The notes: generated from the sequence alone by a model not told the origin. 46,780 nt of DNA from a bacterium (GCA_017431625.1 JAFRKQ010000027.1:1-46780), one strand, 5' to 3'. Positions 33,160 to 41,271 are shown, counted from the first letter of the stretch. A program made the numbers and translations.

Positions 33160-34248
33160 CTACTCAGAAAGCACGTAGCGTACACCTTTGGTCACCCCAC
33201 GCTTTTCAATGACGCCTTTTTTAATTAAGTCCTTAATATCGCGCAAAATTGTGTCGGTAGAGACATTGGGGAGAGCCTGTTGGGCTTCTTCGGATGTGAT
33301 TTCTCCTTGGTGTTGCAAGATCTCCAAAAGAATAATTTGCCGCTCAGAAAGAGAGACTTGACGGCCCAATTTTTCTTTGAGTTGGAGGTCTTTGGATAAC
33401 TTGAGGACTTGGCTTTTGACTTTGTCCACCTCAATTGCTAGGCCATAACCAAAATACTCGAGCCAATAAGTCATATCTTGGCTGCCGGATTGTTGGACTG
33501 AGAGCAGGGCTTGATAGTAGCGTCCCACATCAGCATCAAAATACTGTTCGAGCGAGAAGAAACGCTTAAAATCATAGCGACTACAATAAAGTACCAAGGT
33601 AGCCATCGCACGAGCAGTGCGGCCATTACCCTCAATAAAGGGGTGGATATTAACTAGTTGATAATGGGTAATCGCGGCTTTGACAATCGGGTGTACTGCT
33701 TGTGCTTCGGGGGAATTGAGCCAGGAAAAAAAGTCCGCAATCAAAAAGGGGACTTCGGTGCTATGGGGTGGACGAAAAGCAATGTCATCGCCGGCCACTG
33801 ATTTGACTACCACTTGTCGATCGCGATAAACACCAACAAACTGCTCATCCACCAGACGATTGACCGTGAGTGAGTGGATTTTTTTGAGAGTTTTTTCACT
33901 AAATAGCCGCTCAGGATTGAGATTTTGTTGCTGATCAATCCACCAAATTACATTACGATAGTTGATAACTTCCTGAATGTCACGGTCTCTAGCCATAATG
34001 CCAGCTTTTTCGGAAATAGTCTTGAGATTGGAGTCATCAATCATCACTACTTGTCGTGCCTGCTCAGCGGTTAGGTCATTACCCTCAATTTTGGTACCAT
34101 AGTGCACTGTTCGCTGCAAGGCGTCGTCGCGAAATTTCATCTCCCAAGCAGGCACAATTGGCGAATTTTCAATCAAAGCGCGCGCCGCCTCAATACGAGA
34201 GATGTACATGAGCAAATTGTTAGTAATTGTATAGTTCGGTTGAAACAT
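33160..34248 (-). CDS. Fic-family protein with C-terminal winged-helix domain
   Basis: 362 residues. The Fic core motif HPFIEGNGRTAR (His202-Arg213) fits the consensus HxFx(D/E)GNGRxxR, so AMP transfer from ATP to a protein target is expected. TKIEGN at 52-57 resembles the class II inhibitory helix motif (S/T)xxxE(G/N), whose Glu blocks the active site until relieved. The last ~70 residues look like a winged helix (SERQIILLEILQHQGEITSEEA), as in many Fic proteins that may also bind DNA. No antitoxin gene adjoins it, which fits self-inhibition. Leaderless start: TATAAT 7 nt before the ATG at 34248. Confidence 0.9.
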   Translation of the reverse strand: MFQPNYTITNNLLMYISRIEAARALIENSPIVPAWEMKFRDDALQRTVHYGTKIEGNDLTAEQARQVVMIDDSNLKTISEKAGIMARDRDIQEVINYRNVIWWIDQQQNLNPERLFSEKTLKKIHSLTVNRLVDEQFVGVYRDRQVVVKSVAGDDIAFRPPHSTEVPFLIADFFSWLNSPEAQAVHPIVKAAITHYQLVNIHPFIEGNGRTARAMATLVLYCSRYDFKRFFSLEQYFDADVGRYYQALLSVQQSGSQDMTYWLEYFGYGLAIEVDKVKSQVLKLSKDLQLKEKLGRQVSLSERQIILLEILQHQGEITSEEAQQALPNVSTDTILRDIKDLIKKGVIEKRGVTKGVRYVLSE

Positions 34249-34255
34249 ACTGGGA

Positions 34256-34261
34256 ATTATA
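34256..34261 (-). promoter_or_regulatory. -10 box of the Fic gene, 7 nt from its ATG
   Basis: Minus strand TGGTATAAT (extended -10), then 7 nt to the ATG. Confidence 0.65.
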
Positions 34262-34442
34262 CCACAATTATCGCGAGACTTGCAAGAAAAAAAATACCAA
34301 TTAAACTTTGACGTGAGCGCCAAAAAAAGTATGCGAAGTTGTATACAATTTTAATGACACTATGGCAATAGTTTGATTACTTTAGTAGAATTTTTTCTAG
34401 TTATAAGACTAATAATCTATTGAGTCCAGAGTTAATTGGGTC

Positions 34443-34471
34443 TTGACAAAATTGACTATATGTGATATAAT
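34443..34471 (+). promoter_or_regulatory. upstream promoter of the CAP-domain gene
   Basis: TTGACA (34443-34448), 17-nt spacer, TATAAT (34466-34471), with TG one base before the -10. This is a consensus-perfect promoter 90 nt before the gene. Positions 34262-34442 hold nothing else that I recognise. Confidence 0.7.
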
Positions 34472-34521
34472 ATAAGATATTAAGATAGAGAATAAGCTAA
34501 TTATTTCGGGTATTTTTCTTC

Positions 34522-34550
34522 TTGACAAAGTGTTAATTTATGCTTATAAT
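34522..34550 (+). promoter_or_regulatory. proximal promoter of the CAP-domain gene
   Basis: TTGACA (34522-34527), 17-nt spacer, TATAAT (34545-34550), 10 nt before the ATG at 34561. Confidence 0.7.
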
Positions 34551-34560
34551 GCTCACATCA

Positions 34561-35439
34561 ATGACAGGAACAAAAAAACAGACCACCAAAAGACATGAAA
34601 ATGTTGCTATCAAAGCAAAAGCAGCTAAAAGTGTGCGTGAGCTGAAAAAAACTGCCAAAACAAGAAGAAAAGCGTCGTCAAAACAACGTCAGACTGCCAA
34701 TCTGTCGACTGGTAAGTTTCGGTTTTTGTGTGATTGTATGTCAGGACTGGCGGCGGCGGTATTGGTGGGCGGTTTGATGAGTTGGCGCACCACTACGTCG
34801 ACTAAAGTTTTGGGTTTGTCCACTCAGTTGAGTGCTGAGACGATTTTACAGACAATCAACCTTGAGCGCGCGGCCAAAGGACTCGGGCCGTTAAGCAGTG
34901 ACGAGCGTTTATATCAGGCGGCGGTAGCCAAGGGTGAGAATATGTTTGGTGATAATTACTGGGCTCACGTTAATCCTAGTGACGGCACCGAACCGTGGGT
35001 ATTTATCCAAAATGTGGGTTATGAATATCAAAGTGCTGGCGAAAATTTAGGACGTGACTTTACCAGTGAGAAGGCTTTGGTGCAGGCGTGGATGGATAGT
35101 CCTTCACACCGCGAAAATATCCTCAATCCACAATTTAGTGATGTGGGCTTGGCGGTTTTGGATGGACAAATTGACGGTCAACCAGTGGTTTTAATTGTCA
35201 ATCTTTTTGCTCAGCCCAAAATTGGCGATGGTCAGATTACCCAGATCGCTACCTACAATCAAGCTAATGATCAGTTGGTATTGGCCGGGCAAGTGGGGCC
35301 AGCTGAAGCACTTTTGGCTGGAAGTACCAGGCGTGTATTGTGGTGGCAGTGGTTAGTCATGGCAATTGTTGGTGGAGGAATGACCTTGGTTTTGGGCAAG
35401 TTGCATCCTCGTTATCCGTCTCGTGCTCGTCGCCGCTAG
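34561..35439 (+). CDS. CAP-superfamily (SCP/YkwD-like) membrane protein
   Basis: 292 residues. A very basic N terminus (about 1-55, Lys/Arg-rich) is followed by a membrane span (about 62-80, GLAAAVLVGGLM). A CAP domain follows (about 95-225) with INLERAAKGLGPLS, YWAHVNPSDG, AGENLGRDF, WMDSPSHRENILNPQF and DVGLAVLDG. A second span near 263-283 and a basic end complete it. CAP proteins are extracytoplasmic; some bind lipids or cell-wall material, and in bacteria the function is usually unknown. Two tandem promoters precede it. It is followed 9 nt later by a small membrane protein gene. Confidence 0.85.
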   Translation: MTGTKKQTTKRHENVAIKAKAAKSVRELKKTAKTRRKASSKQRQTANLSTGKFRFLCDCMSGLAAAVLVGGLMSWRTTTSTKVLGLSTQLSAETILQTINLERAAKGLGPLSSDERLYQAAVAKGENMFGDNYWAHVNPSDGTEPWVFIQNVGYEYQSAGENLGRDFTSEKALVQAWMDSPSHRENILNPQFSDVGLAVLDGQIDGQPVVLIVNLFAQPKIGDGQITQIATYNQANDQLVLAGQVGPAEALLAGSTRRVLWWQWLVMAIVGGGMTLVLGKLHPRYPSRARRR

Positions 35440-35448
35440 AAAGACAAG

Positions 35449-35838
35449 ATGCTGTTTAATGTTTTGCAATTTATTTGTGCGACTTATGTTCACAATTATG
35501 AAGTTATTGGCTTTTTTGTGGCGATGTTGGCGGCTTTATATGCACTCATTGTGAAACCCACGCGCCAGCGAGTGCTATTTTTTGTCGGCTTCTTGCTTTT
35601 AATTTTGCATTTTGAGTATTACAAACACATCAATGAAGGGTTGCAGGATCAGACTTTGGCTACTTTATTTTTGCAGGAGCCTCATTACCGTGGTCGCTGG
35701 CTGACGCGAGTATTTATTCAACACGTTATTCCTTTGAGTTTGTGGCTCACAGCCTGGGGAAGTATTGTATTGGCCTTAATTAAACCCAAATGGCTTTTTG
35801 CCGATGCCAAAAAGTCGTCCCATCAAAAGCTCAAATAA
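35449..35838 (+). CDS. small polytopic membrane protein, unknown
   Basis: 129 residues with three hydrophobic spans (about 20-35, 42-58 and 90-112) and a Lys-rich tail. No family is recognised. It begins 9 nt after the CAP-domain gene with no promoter in between, so it is very likely cotranscribed with it. Confidence 0.7.
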   Translation: MLFNVLQFICATYVHNYEVIGFFVAMLAALYALIVKPTRQRVLFFVGFLLLILHFEYYKHINEGLQDQTLATLFLQEPHYRGRWLTRVFIQHVIPLSLWLTAWGSIVLALIKPKWLFADAKKSSHQKLK

Positions 35839-35889
35839 ATAAAGCTGACATTGACACAAAACTACATGTCACAAAGATAGGTTTTGTGA

Positions 35890-35895
35890 TATAAT
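35890..35895 (+). promoter_or_regulatory. extended -10 box of the DUF308 gene
   Basis: TGTGATATAAT, about 35 nt before the GTG start. AGAAAGG serves as ribosome binding site. Confidence 0.6.
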
Positions 35896-35929
35896 ACGCA
35901 GTGTCTAATAAGTATTTAGAAAGGTAGTA

Positions 35930-36514
35930 GTGCGAAAATTTGCAAATTACACCAAATGGATGCTGGTTTTGAGCGGCGTTTTAATGGCGCTGGTGGCAGT
36001 CGTCCTGTTTATGAATCCTTTGACCAGTGCGTGGTCGGCCACTAATGTGGTGGGCTGGTTGATGCTGGCAGCAGCCATTATTGATATAGTGACTTTTATT
36101 GCCAATAACGATCGTTTTTATGCTGGTTGGCTACTGATCCGTGGTGTGGTCACAGGCTTGATTGGCGGCATGTTGGCATTCAGACCAGTAGACTCAATGG
36201 AATTGATAATGATTGTTTTTGGTCTCTGGGTGATTATTACCGGCAGTGTCCAGTTCGCCAATTCTTTTATTGCTCGCAGCTTAGGGCAGAGAGAATGGTT
36301 TTGGCCGATGCTGGGAGGAATTTTTGAAATTATTGCTGGTGGAGTCATTATTGTTTATCCCGGTATCAGCTTGATTGCGAGTACCTACGTGTTGGCGATA
36401 AGTCTGATGGTGGATGCCATCACCAATTTTATCGATGCCTTTAAAATTCAACAAGGACTTAATGAAATCAATCGTTGGGAAAAAGCTTTAAAAAAACTCC
36501 TACCAGGACAATAA
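35930..36514 (+). CDS. HdeD/DUF308 family membrane protein
   Basis: 194 residues from a GTG start with AGAAAGG upstream. Six hydrophobic helices occur in two similar halves, each with a pattern like GVLMALVAVVLFMNP and GIFEIIAGGVIIVYPG. This duplication of three helices with a conserved Pro-Gly turn is typical of the HdeD/DUF308 family. The E. coli member is linked to acid resistance, but the role here is unknown. A strong terminator follows. Confidence 0.8.
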   Translation: MRKFANYTKWMLVLSGVLMALVAVVLFMNPLTSAWSATNVVGWLMLAAAIIDIVTFIANNDRFYAGWLLIRGVVTGLIGGMLAFRPVDSMELIMIVFGLWVIITGSVQFANSFIARSLGQREWFWPMLGGIFEIIAGGVIIVYPGISLIASTYVLAISLMVDAITNFIDAFKIQQGLNEINRWEKALKKLLPGQ

Positions 36515-36532
36515 AGTTGCAGGTAGGTGAAG

Positions 36533-36562
36533 AATCCCCTGATAAAATCGGGGGATTTTTTT
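36533..36562 (+). terminator. intrinsic terminator of the DUF308 gene
   Basis: AATCCCC pairs with GGGGATT around a ~11-nt loop and is followed by a T-run. Confidence 0.85.
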
Positions 36563-36590
36563 GTTGGGCTGACTGTTAGCAAATGTCACT

Positions 36591-36626
36591 AAAACAAATG
36601 TCCGTCCCTTTCGAGACGGCCACTTG
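36591..36626 (-). terminator. terminator of the ribosomal protein operon
   Basis: On the minus strand, CCGTCTC-GAAA-GGGACGG forms a GNRA-capped stem extended by CAAGTG/CATTTG and followed by TTTT. It lies 30 nt after the rpsI stop. Confidence 0.8.
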
Positions 36627-36627
36627 T

Positions 36628-36655
36628 GAACGAAATAAGAAAGATATAATATTGC
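36628..36655 (-). other. recurrent pre-terminator element, copy 3
   Basis: Directly after the rpsI stop, the minus strand reads GCAATATTATAT then CTTTCTTATTTCGTT. This matches copies 1 and 2, which also stand between a transcript body and its terminator hairpin. Confidence 0.6.
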
Positions 36656-37159
36656 TTAACGTTTTGGTGATTGACGCTTGCGACGAGCCTTGCCACCAGT
36701 GCCAATCTTGCGACTCTCTTTCATCCGATCATCACGCGTGAGTAGAGAAGTCTCTCTAAATAATTCGTGATAGTCGGGGTTCATCTTTACTAAGGCACGA
36801 GCCAAACCATGGGTGAGCGCGCCCAATTGACCATTTTTGCCGCCACCAGTCACTTTAACCGTGACCGCGTAGCGCCCCAGACAGTTAGTTACGACAAATG
36901 GTTGATTGTAAAAAGTGGCTGCATTGGGAATATTTTCAAAGTACTTGCCAGCAGCCACACCGTTGATGATAAAGTCACCTGGTCGAGGATAAAGTCGCAC
37001 TCGAGCGGTAGAAGTTCGTCGACGGCCAACGGTAGCGACATACTCGCCTTTAGGCGAGGTCATTGTCATAGAAGCTCGACTTGTCTTCACAGTCACGCGA
37101 GGCTTTTCTTTTTTGACCACTTTTTGGGCAATTGATTTTCTATTCTTTTTGATCGCCAT
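36656..37159 (-). CDS. rpsI: 30S ribosomal protein S9
   Basis: 167 residues. The S9 core starts at about residue 38 (EYVATVGRRRTSTARVRLYP) and ends in the basic tail KARRKRQSPKR, which reaches the decoding centre and P-site tRNA. An extra Lys-rich N-terminal segment of ~37 residues precedes the core; most S9 proteins are about 130 residues. It is the last gene of the operon, 6 nt after rplM. Confidence 0.95.
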   Translation of the reverse strand: MAIKKNRKSIAQKVVKKEKPRVTVKTSRASMTMTSPKGEYVATVGRRRTSTARVRLYPRPGDFIINGVAAGKYFENIPNAATFYNQPFVVTNCLGRYAVTVKVTGGGKNGQLGALTHGLARALVKMNPDYHELFRETSLLTRDDRMKESRKIGTGGKARRKRQSPKR

Positions 37160-37165
37160 AGTCTT

Positions 37166-37597
37166 TTATTCCTTAATAAAATTATGATAAGTGTGTTCAC
37201 TATCGGGAAAAACTTTCAGTCGAGCCAAGCGAGCGTCACGCAATTTGTTAGCTGGCAACATGCCTTTGACCGCTGTGCGGATTATCGCTTCAGGGTCACG
37301 CTCTTGTAAAGAGCGGAAAGTTTCGCGCACTAAACCGCCAGGGTAATTTGAGTGCCGGATATAGACCTTTTTATCTTGCTTGCTGCCAGTGACCACAATT
37401 TTGGATGCATTGACAAGCACCACATAATCTCCATTGTCGATATTGGGAGTGTAACTAGTCTTATGTTTGCCCATGAGCGTCTGGGCGATGTCAGAGGCCA
37501 ACTGACCCAAAACTTTGTTTTCGCCGTCAACCAATTGCCACTCGTGTTTGATGTCTTTTCGACGCAATACTGATGTTTTTTGACGTTTTATCTGCAT
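37166..37597 (-). CDS. rplM: 50S ribosomal protein L13
   Basis: 143 residues, normal length. Motifs include HEWQLVDGENKVLGQLAS, GDYVVLVNASKIVVTG, YIRHSNYPGG and VKGMLPANKL. Part of the 50S subunit and an early assembly protein. It is paired with rpsI, as in nearly all bacteria, and follows rplQ by 3 nt. Confidence 0.96.
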   Translation of the reverse strand: MQIKRQKTSVLRRKDIKHEWQLVDGENKVLGQLASDIAQTLMGKHKTSYTPNIDNGDYVVLVNASKIVVTGSKQDKKVYIRHSNYPGGLVRETFRSLQERDPEAIIRTAVKGMLPANKLRDARLARLKVFPDSEHTYHNFIKE

Positions 37598-37600
37598 AGT

Positions 37601-38185
37601 TTATTTCCCTCTACCACCGCCACTAGCTGTGGAACGATTGGCAGTTTGTCGGCGGACGAGATTGCCAATTTTACTGGTGACCTTTTTTGCTTTATTTTGA
37701 TCAGCCTTGACTGCTTCTTGGGCTTGAGTGTCATGAAGATGACTCTGTTTAGCGGCAGTGTCCTTAGTCACAGCCTTTTTGCTTGTAGCTGCGTTTTTAT
37801 CACTCGGTGCTGATTTTTTGGCGGGAGGCAGCACCTCTACCAAACTCAGGCGATACAAAGCAACATTATCGCCACGGCGGCGACCATATGGTACCAATCT
37901 GGTAAAGCCAGACTGACGATTGACAAAAACCGGTGCTACTCGATCGCACAGATTATTAACAACGTCACGACGACCAAAAATTCGATGAAGCTGACGCCGT
38001 GAGGCTAAGTCACCTTTTTTAGCCTTACTAATCACACTATCGATGATTTTGCTCGCCTCTTTACCCTTGGGCTTGGTGGTGATAATCTCACCGTGTTCGA
38101 GGACAGCCACCGTCACTCCCATTAACAAGGCACGACGTGACTTAGTATCACGATTAAAAGATTTTTTATTGAGGCGATGTCGCAT
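37601..38185 (-). CDS. rplQ: 50S ribosomal protein L17 with long C-terminal extension
   Basis: 194 residues. The L17 core (about 1-115) has MRHRLNKKSFNRDTKSRRAL, GEIITTKPKGKEA and the end YRLSLVEVLPP. It is followed by a ~75-residue Lys/Ala/Ser-rich low-complexity tail, absent from standard L17 (about 127 residues). The tail may wrap ribosomal RNA or be disordered. It lies next to rpoA, the universal arrangement. Confidence 0.95.
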   Translation of the reverse strand: MRHRLNKKSFNRDTKSRRALLMGVTVAVLEHGEIITTKPKGKEASKIIDSVISKAKKGDLASRRQLHRIFGRRDVVNNLCDRVAPVFVNRQSGFTRLVPYGRRRGDNVALYRLSLVEVLPPAKKSAPSDKNAATSKKAVTKDTAAKQSHLHDTQAQEAVKADQNKAKKVTSKIGNLVRRQTANRSTASGGGRGK

Positions 38186-38186
38186 A

Positions 38187-39146
38187 TTAATCCTCCAATT
38201 TCACACCGTGAGTGGCCAAAGCCTCTTCGATGATTCCAATGCTCTTGGAACCGAGGTTTTTCACTTTGGCGATCACACTCTTCTGGGTACTGAGCAAATC
38301 ATAAACTGTCTTGAAACCAGCTCGGCGCAAAGCATTGCTCAAACGTGTTGGTAATTCAAGCTCCTCAACCGTTAGCAACATGATCTTTGCTTCTTTGGGA
38401 TCGAATTTGCGCTGATCAAGGCCACGTTTGCTAGGATCGAGAGCCACGGGATCATAGATTTGGGTAAACTGTTTGGCCAAAATTTGGGCGGCTTGTTGGA
38501 CAGCTTCCAAAGGAGTCAGTGTCCCTTTGGTCTTAACATCCATCAAAAGTCGATCATAGTCCGTCTGGCGACCGACACGAGTCTCTTCGACCTTGTAAGA
38601 CACGGTAGCAATGGGCGAAAAGAGGGCATCAATATCAATTTGACCGATTAGCGGCTTGGCTTTTTCTGGTGCCATTCGGTAGCCAAAACCACTTTCAACT
38701 TCAAGCTCAACATTAAAGACCTTGTCAGTCACCACCTCAGTAATTACCAAATCCTTATTGATGATCTCAAAGCCAGCTGGCACTTGGATGTCGCCAGCGG
38801 TTACCACTTTGGGTCCAGTGACATTAATCATCATGTTGACTTTTTCGTCAGAATCGCCCTTGACTACTACCTGTTTGAGATTGAGGACAATATTAAGCAA
38901 ATCATCACTCAGACCATCAACTCCAGTGTAGGGGTGATCTGAGTCAGCAAATTTGACTGACGTAATGGCACTGCCAACAAGAGAAGTGAGTAACACTCGT
39001 CGCAGGGCGTTACCAATTGTATGACCATAGCCGTTCATCAAAGGAGAAATTTCGATGATGGCATGATTGGCCTCCACCTCCTCTAATAGCTTAGTTTCAA
39101 AACTAGGATTCAAGACTTCGTATTGATTTAAATCTCTCATACACAC
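38187..39146 (-). CDS. rpoA: RNA polymerase alpha subunit
   Basis: 319 residues, near the usual ~315-330. The N-terminal assembly domain (about 1-235) includes PLMNGYGHTIGNALRRVLL and the dimerisation region. A linker leads to the C-terminal domain with helix-hairpin-helix motifs (ELPTRLSNALRRAGFKTVYDL and NLGSKSIGIIEEAL), which binds UP elements and regulators. It lies between rpsD and rplQ. Confidence 0.96.
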   Translation of the reverse strand: MCMRDLNQYEVLNPSFETKLLEEVEANHAIIEISPLMNGYGHTIGNALRRVLLTSLVGSAITSVKFADSDHPYTGVDGLSDDLLNIVLNLKQVVVKGDSDEKVNMMINVTGPKVVTAGDIQVPAGFEIINKDLVITEVVTDKVFNVELEVESGFGYRMAPEKAKPLIGQIDIDALFSPIATVSYKVEETRVGRQTDYDRLLMDVKTKGTLTPLEAVQQAAQILAKQFTQIYDPVALDPSKRGLDQRKFDPKEAKIMLLTVEELELPTRLSNALRRAGFKTVYDLLSTQKSVIAKVKNLGSKSIGIIEEALATHGVKLED

Positions 39147-39152
39147 TCCCCT

Positions 39153-39761
39153 CTAGCGAGAATAAAACTCCACAATTAACTGTTCTTCGATATTTTCCAT
39201 GGTATTCTCTCGCTTGGGTAGACTCGCAACCTTGATGGCACCAGCCTTAATCTTGAGCCACTCGAGATCTTCCTTGTCATTATTTTTGATGGCCTCGCTG
39301 ATCACCTTGATACCACTTGAAGTGGGAGCGATAGTTACCACGTCACCCACTTGGACTCGGTATGAAGGAATGTCAAGTTTGCGATTATTGACACAAATGT
39401 GGGCGTGATTGACTAGCTGTCTAGCAGCGGCACGAGTAGGCGCAAAGCCCGCTCGGTAAATAACATTATCGAGGCGACGTTCGAGATAAGATAAGAGTGT
39501 CATGCCGGTATTGGTCTGTTTGCTGGCCGCCTCCTGATAAAGACGCACCAACTGTTTTTCACTTACTCCGTAAAGAGCTTTCACCTTTTGTTTTTCTTTT
39601 AACTGGAGACCGTATTGCGAGAGTTTGCGTCGCATTTTGGCACCATGCTGGCCTGGAGCCTGCATTAAACGACGCGAAGTCTTAGCAGCATTTGTCTTGA
39701 GCGACAAGTCTTCATTGAATTTACGTGAAATTCTGGTTTTTGGTCCGGTATATCTTGACAT
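39153..39761 (-). CDS. rpsD: 30S ribosomal protein S4
   Basis: 202 residues. The N-terminal part lacks the zinc-binding cysteines (a C-minus form), with RLMQAPGQHG and QLKEKQKVKALYGVSEKQ. An S4 RNA-binding domain follows: RLDNVIYRAGFAPTRAAARQ, VNHAHICVNNRKLDIPSYRV. It is a primary 16S rRNA-binding assembly protein. It lies between rpsK and rpoA. Confidence 0.96.
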   Translation of the reverse strand: MSRYTGPKTRISRKFNEDLSLKTNAAKTSRRLMQAPGQHGAKMRRKLSQYGLQLKEKQKVKALYGVSEKQLVRLYQEAASKQTNTGMTLLSYLERRLDNVIYRAGFAPTRAAARQLVNHAHICVNNRKLDIPSYRVQVGDVVTIAPTSSGIKVISEAIKNNDKEDLEWLKIKAGAIKVASLPKRENTMENIEEQLIVEFYSR

Positions 39762-39771
39762 ATTTTATTCC

Positions 39772-40170
39772 TTAACGATTGTGTTTAGCTTTGCGTGAAC
39801 GAGTCCCATTGTGAGGAATAGGAGTGCGATCCACAATCATCCCCACCTTCATCTTGGCAGTGCGCAGGACATTGAGCACCACATCACGACCAGGACCAAT
39901 ACCCTTAATGTAGACGTCAATCTCATTCATACCAAAAGCCTTGGATTTATTAAGTGCGTTTTCAACAGTCACTGTAGCCGCAAATGGAGTTGACTTGCGA
40001 CCACCAGAAAAACCTGATTCACCAGTCGATGACCAGCATAGCACATTACCTTTGTCATCAGTAACGCTCGCCAAAGTGCTGTTAAAAGTGGCGCTGACGT
40101 ACAAGCGACCTTTGACTGCCAACTTATTGGCTTTCTTCTTAAAGTTTCGTCGATTGCGATTTTTTCTCAT
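39772..40170 (-). CDS. rpsK: 30S ribosomal protein S11
   Basis: 132 residues, normal length. Motifs include GRLYVSATFNSTLASVTD, SGESGFSGGRKSTPFAA, IDVYIKGIGPGRDVVL and the end DRTPIPHNGTRSRKAKHNR. Located on the 30S platform near the mRNA exit. It begins 6 nt after rpsM. Confidence 0.96.
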   Translation of the reverse strand: MRKNRNRRNFKKKANKLAVKGRLYVSATFNSTLASVTDDKGNVLCWSSTGESGFSGGRKSTPFAATVTVENALNKSKAFGMNEIDVYIKGIGPGRDVVLNVLRTAKMKVGMIVDRTPIPHNGTRSRKAKHNR

Positions 40171-40176
40171 AGTCTG

Positions 40177-40587
40177 TTAGCCTTTTTTATTCTTGGCTTC
40201 TTCTAGTTTTGCGGCCATTTCTTTGGTCATAGAACCAATTGTTTGACGCTTATTGCCACGCACGGAGCGTGAATTGGTACGAGTGCGCTGACCTCTCGCC
40301 GGCAAGCCAGCAATATGACGCAAGCCGCGATATGACCGAATCCGTTTGAGGCGATCAATATCATCGGCCACCTTGCGTTTGAGATCACCTTCAATCACAT
40401 ATTGATCCAAAACTGTCTGAATGCGACCGATTTCTTCTGACGTGAGGTCGCGGGCACGCTTGTCAGCATCGATATTGGCGCGCTTGACTACCTCGGCAGA
40501 AACTTTTGGCCCAACGCCGTGAATATAGCGTAATGCAAAAAGTACTTTTTTTTGTTCTGGGATATCTACACCTGAAATACGCAACAT
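40177..40587 (-). CDS. rpsM: 30S ribosomal protein S13
   Basis: 136 residues. Starts MLRISGVDIPEQKKVLFALR and contains HIAGLPARGQRTRTNSRSVR; the C-terminal tail is slightly longer than usual. S13 sits on the 30S head, contacting the P-site tRNA and the 50S subunit. AAAAGG lies upstream of the ATG. Confidence 0.96.
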   Translation of the reverse strand: MLRISGVDIPEQKKVLFALRYIHGVGPKVSAEVVKRANIDADKRARDLTSEEIGRIQTVLDQYVIEGDLKRKVADDIDRLKRIRSYRGLRHIAGLPARGQRTRTNSRSVRGNKRQTIGSMTKEMAAKLEEAKNKKG

Positions 40588-40596
40588 ATTGACCTT

Positions 40597-40710
40597 TTAA
40601 CCTTGTCTTTGTTTATGCTTGGGATTGGTGCAGACCACCCGCACAACACCCTTACGTTTAATTACTTTGCATTTATTGCATTGTGGTCTTACCGATGATC
40701 TAACTTTCAT
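40597..40710 (-). CDS. rpmJ: 50S ribosomal protein L36
   Basis: 37 residues, the normal size. Starts [19 protein letters not shown], with zinc ligands Cys11, Cys14, Cys27 and His32 (the C+ form). AAAAGGTAAT precedes the ATG. It lies 9 nt upstream of rpsM, in the standard infA-rpmJ-rpsM order. Confidence 0.95.
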   Translation of the reverse strand: MKVRSSVRPQCNKCKVIKRKGVVRVVCTNPKHKQRQG

Positions 40711-40743
40711 ATTACCTTTTATATTTACCTGTCAAGATTTGCT

Positions 40744-40749
40744 ATTATA
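40744..40749 (-). promoter_or_regulatory. possible internal promoter before rpmJ
   Basis: The minus strand reads TGATATAAT (extended -10) in the 68-nt gap between infA and rpmJ. It could drive the ribosomal genes independently of infA. Confidence 0.45.
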
Positions 40750-40778
40750 TCATAATTTATCAAATATGCGGTACTAGT

Positions 40779-41102
40779 TTACGTCATTTGTTTTTTTGTG
40801 GATCTATAAGTAATTTTTGCCTTAGTTAGATCATATTTTGACACATAGCCTCTAACATGATCGCCGGGCATGACGCGGATACGATAGAGTCGCATTTTGC
40901 CAGCCAAAGTCGCCAAAAGCTGCTTGCCAACCAAAGGCGTCACCTCACTGGCCGTGACTGTCAAACGAAAGCTTGTATTGGGTAGGCAATCATCAATCAC
41001 ACCTTCAAAGTCAAACATATCAGGATTTTTCTTCTTATCCAGCTGAAAATTCACCTGGCGTTTGGCTTTCTCTGCTCGTTTGTGTGCTTGTACTTTTCCC
41101 AT
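40779..41102 (-). CDS. infA: translation initiation factor IF-1, N-terminally extended
   Basis: 107 residues against about 72 in most bacteria. The OB-fold core starts near residue 31 (DFEGVIDDCLPNTSFRLTV), followed by LAGKMRLYRIRVMPGDHVRGYV and YDLTKAKITYR. The extra ~30 N-terminal residues are basic (HKRAEKAKRQVNFQLDKKKN). IF-1 binds the ribosomal A site during initiation. It heads the operon from a consensus promoter, with the ATG 11 nt after the -10. Confidence 0.93.
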   Translation of the reverse strand: MGKVQAHKRAEKAKRQVNFQLDKKKNPDMFDFEGVIDDCLPNTSFRLTVTASEVTPLVGKQLLATLAGKMRLYRIRVMPGDHVRGYVSKYDLTKAKITYRSTKKQMT

Positions 41103-41113
41103 AATGAGTTGCT

Positions 41114-41142
41114 ATTATACCACACTTTGCCGTTTTTGTCAA
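41114..41142 (-). promoter_or_regulatory. main promoter of the infA-ribosomal protein operon
   Basis: Minus strand: TTGACA (41142-41137), 17-nt spacer, TATAAT (41119-41114) with TG one base before it. This is a full-consensus promoter for the nine-gene operon. Confidence 0.8.
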
Positions 41143-41271
41143 GGGCTAAATGAGATTATTGAACACAAAATTTGTACAATGTTGCTAGTCGGGTGTGTTA
41201 CACAAGTATTCGAGTGTGGCCGATCGTGATACTAGCACACAATTGACTCATCAATTATCCAATTTTTAGTG

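Noticed and set aside
33160-34248. Fic-type toxin-antitoxin pair
   Set aside because: No small antitoxin ORF adjoins the gene, and the protein carries its own inhibitory-like motif.
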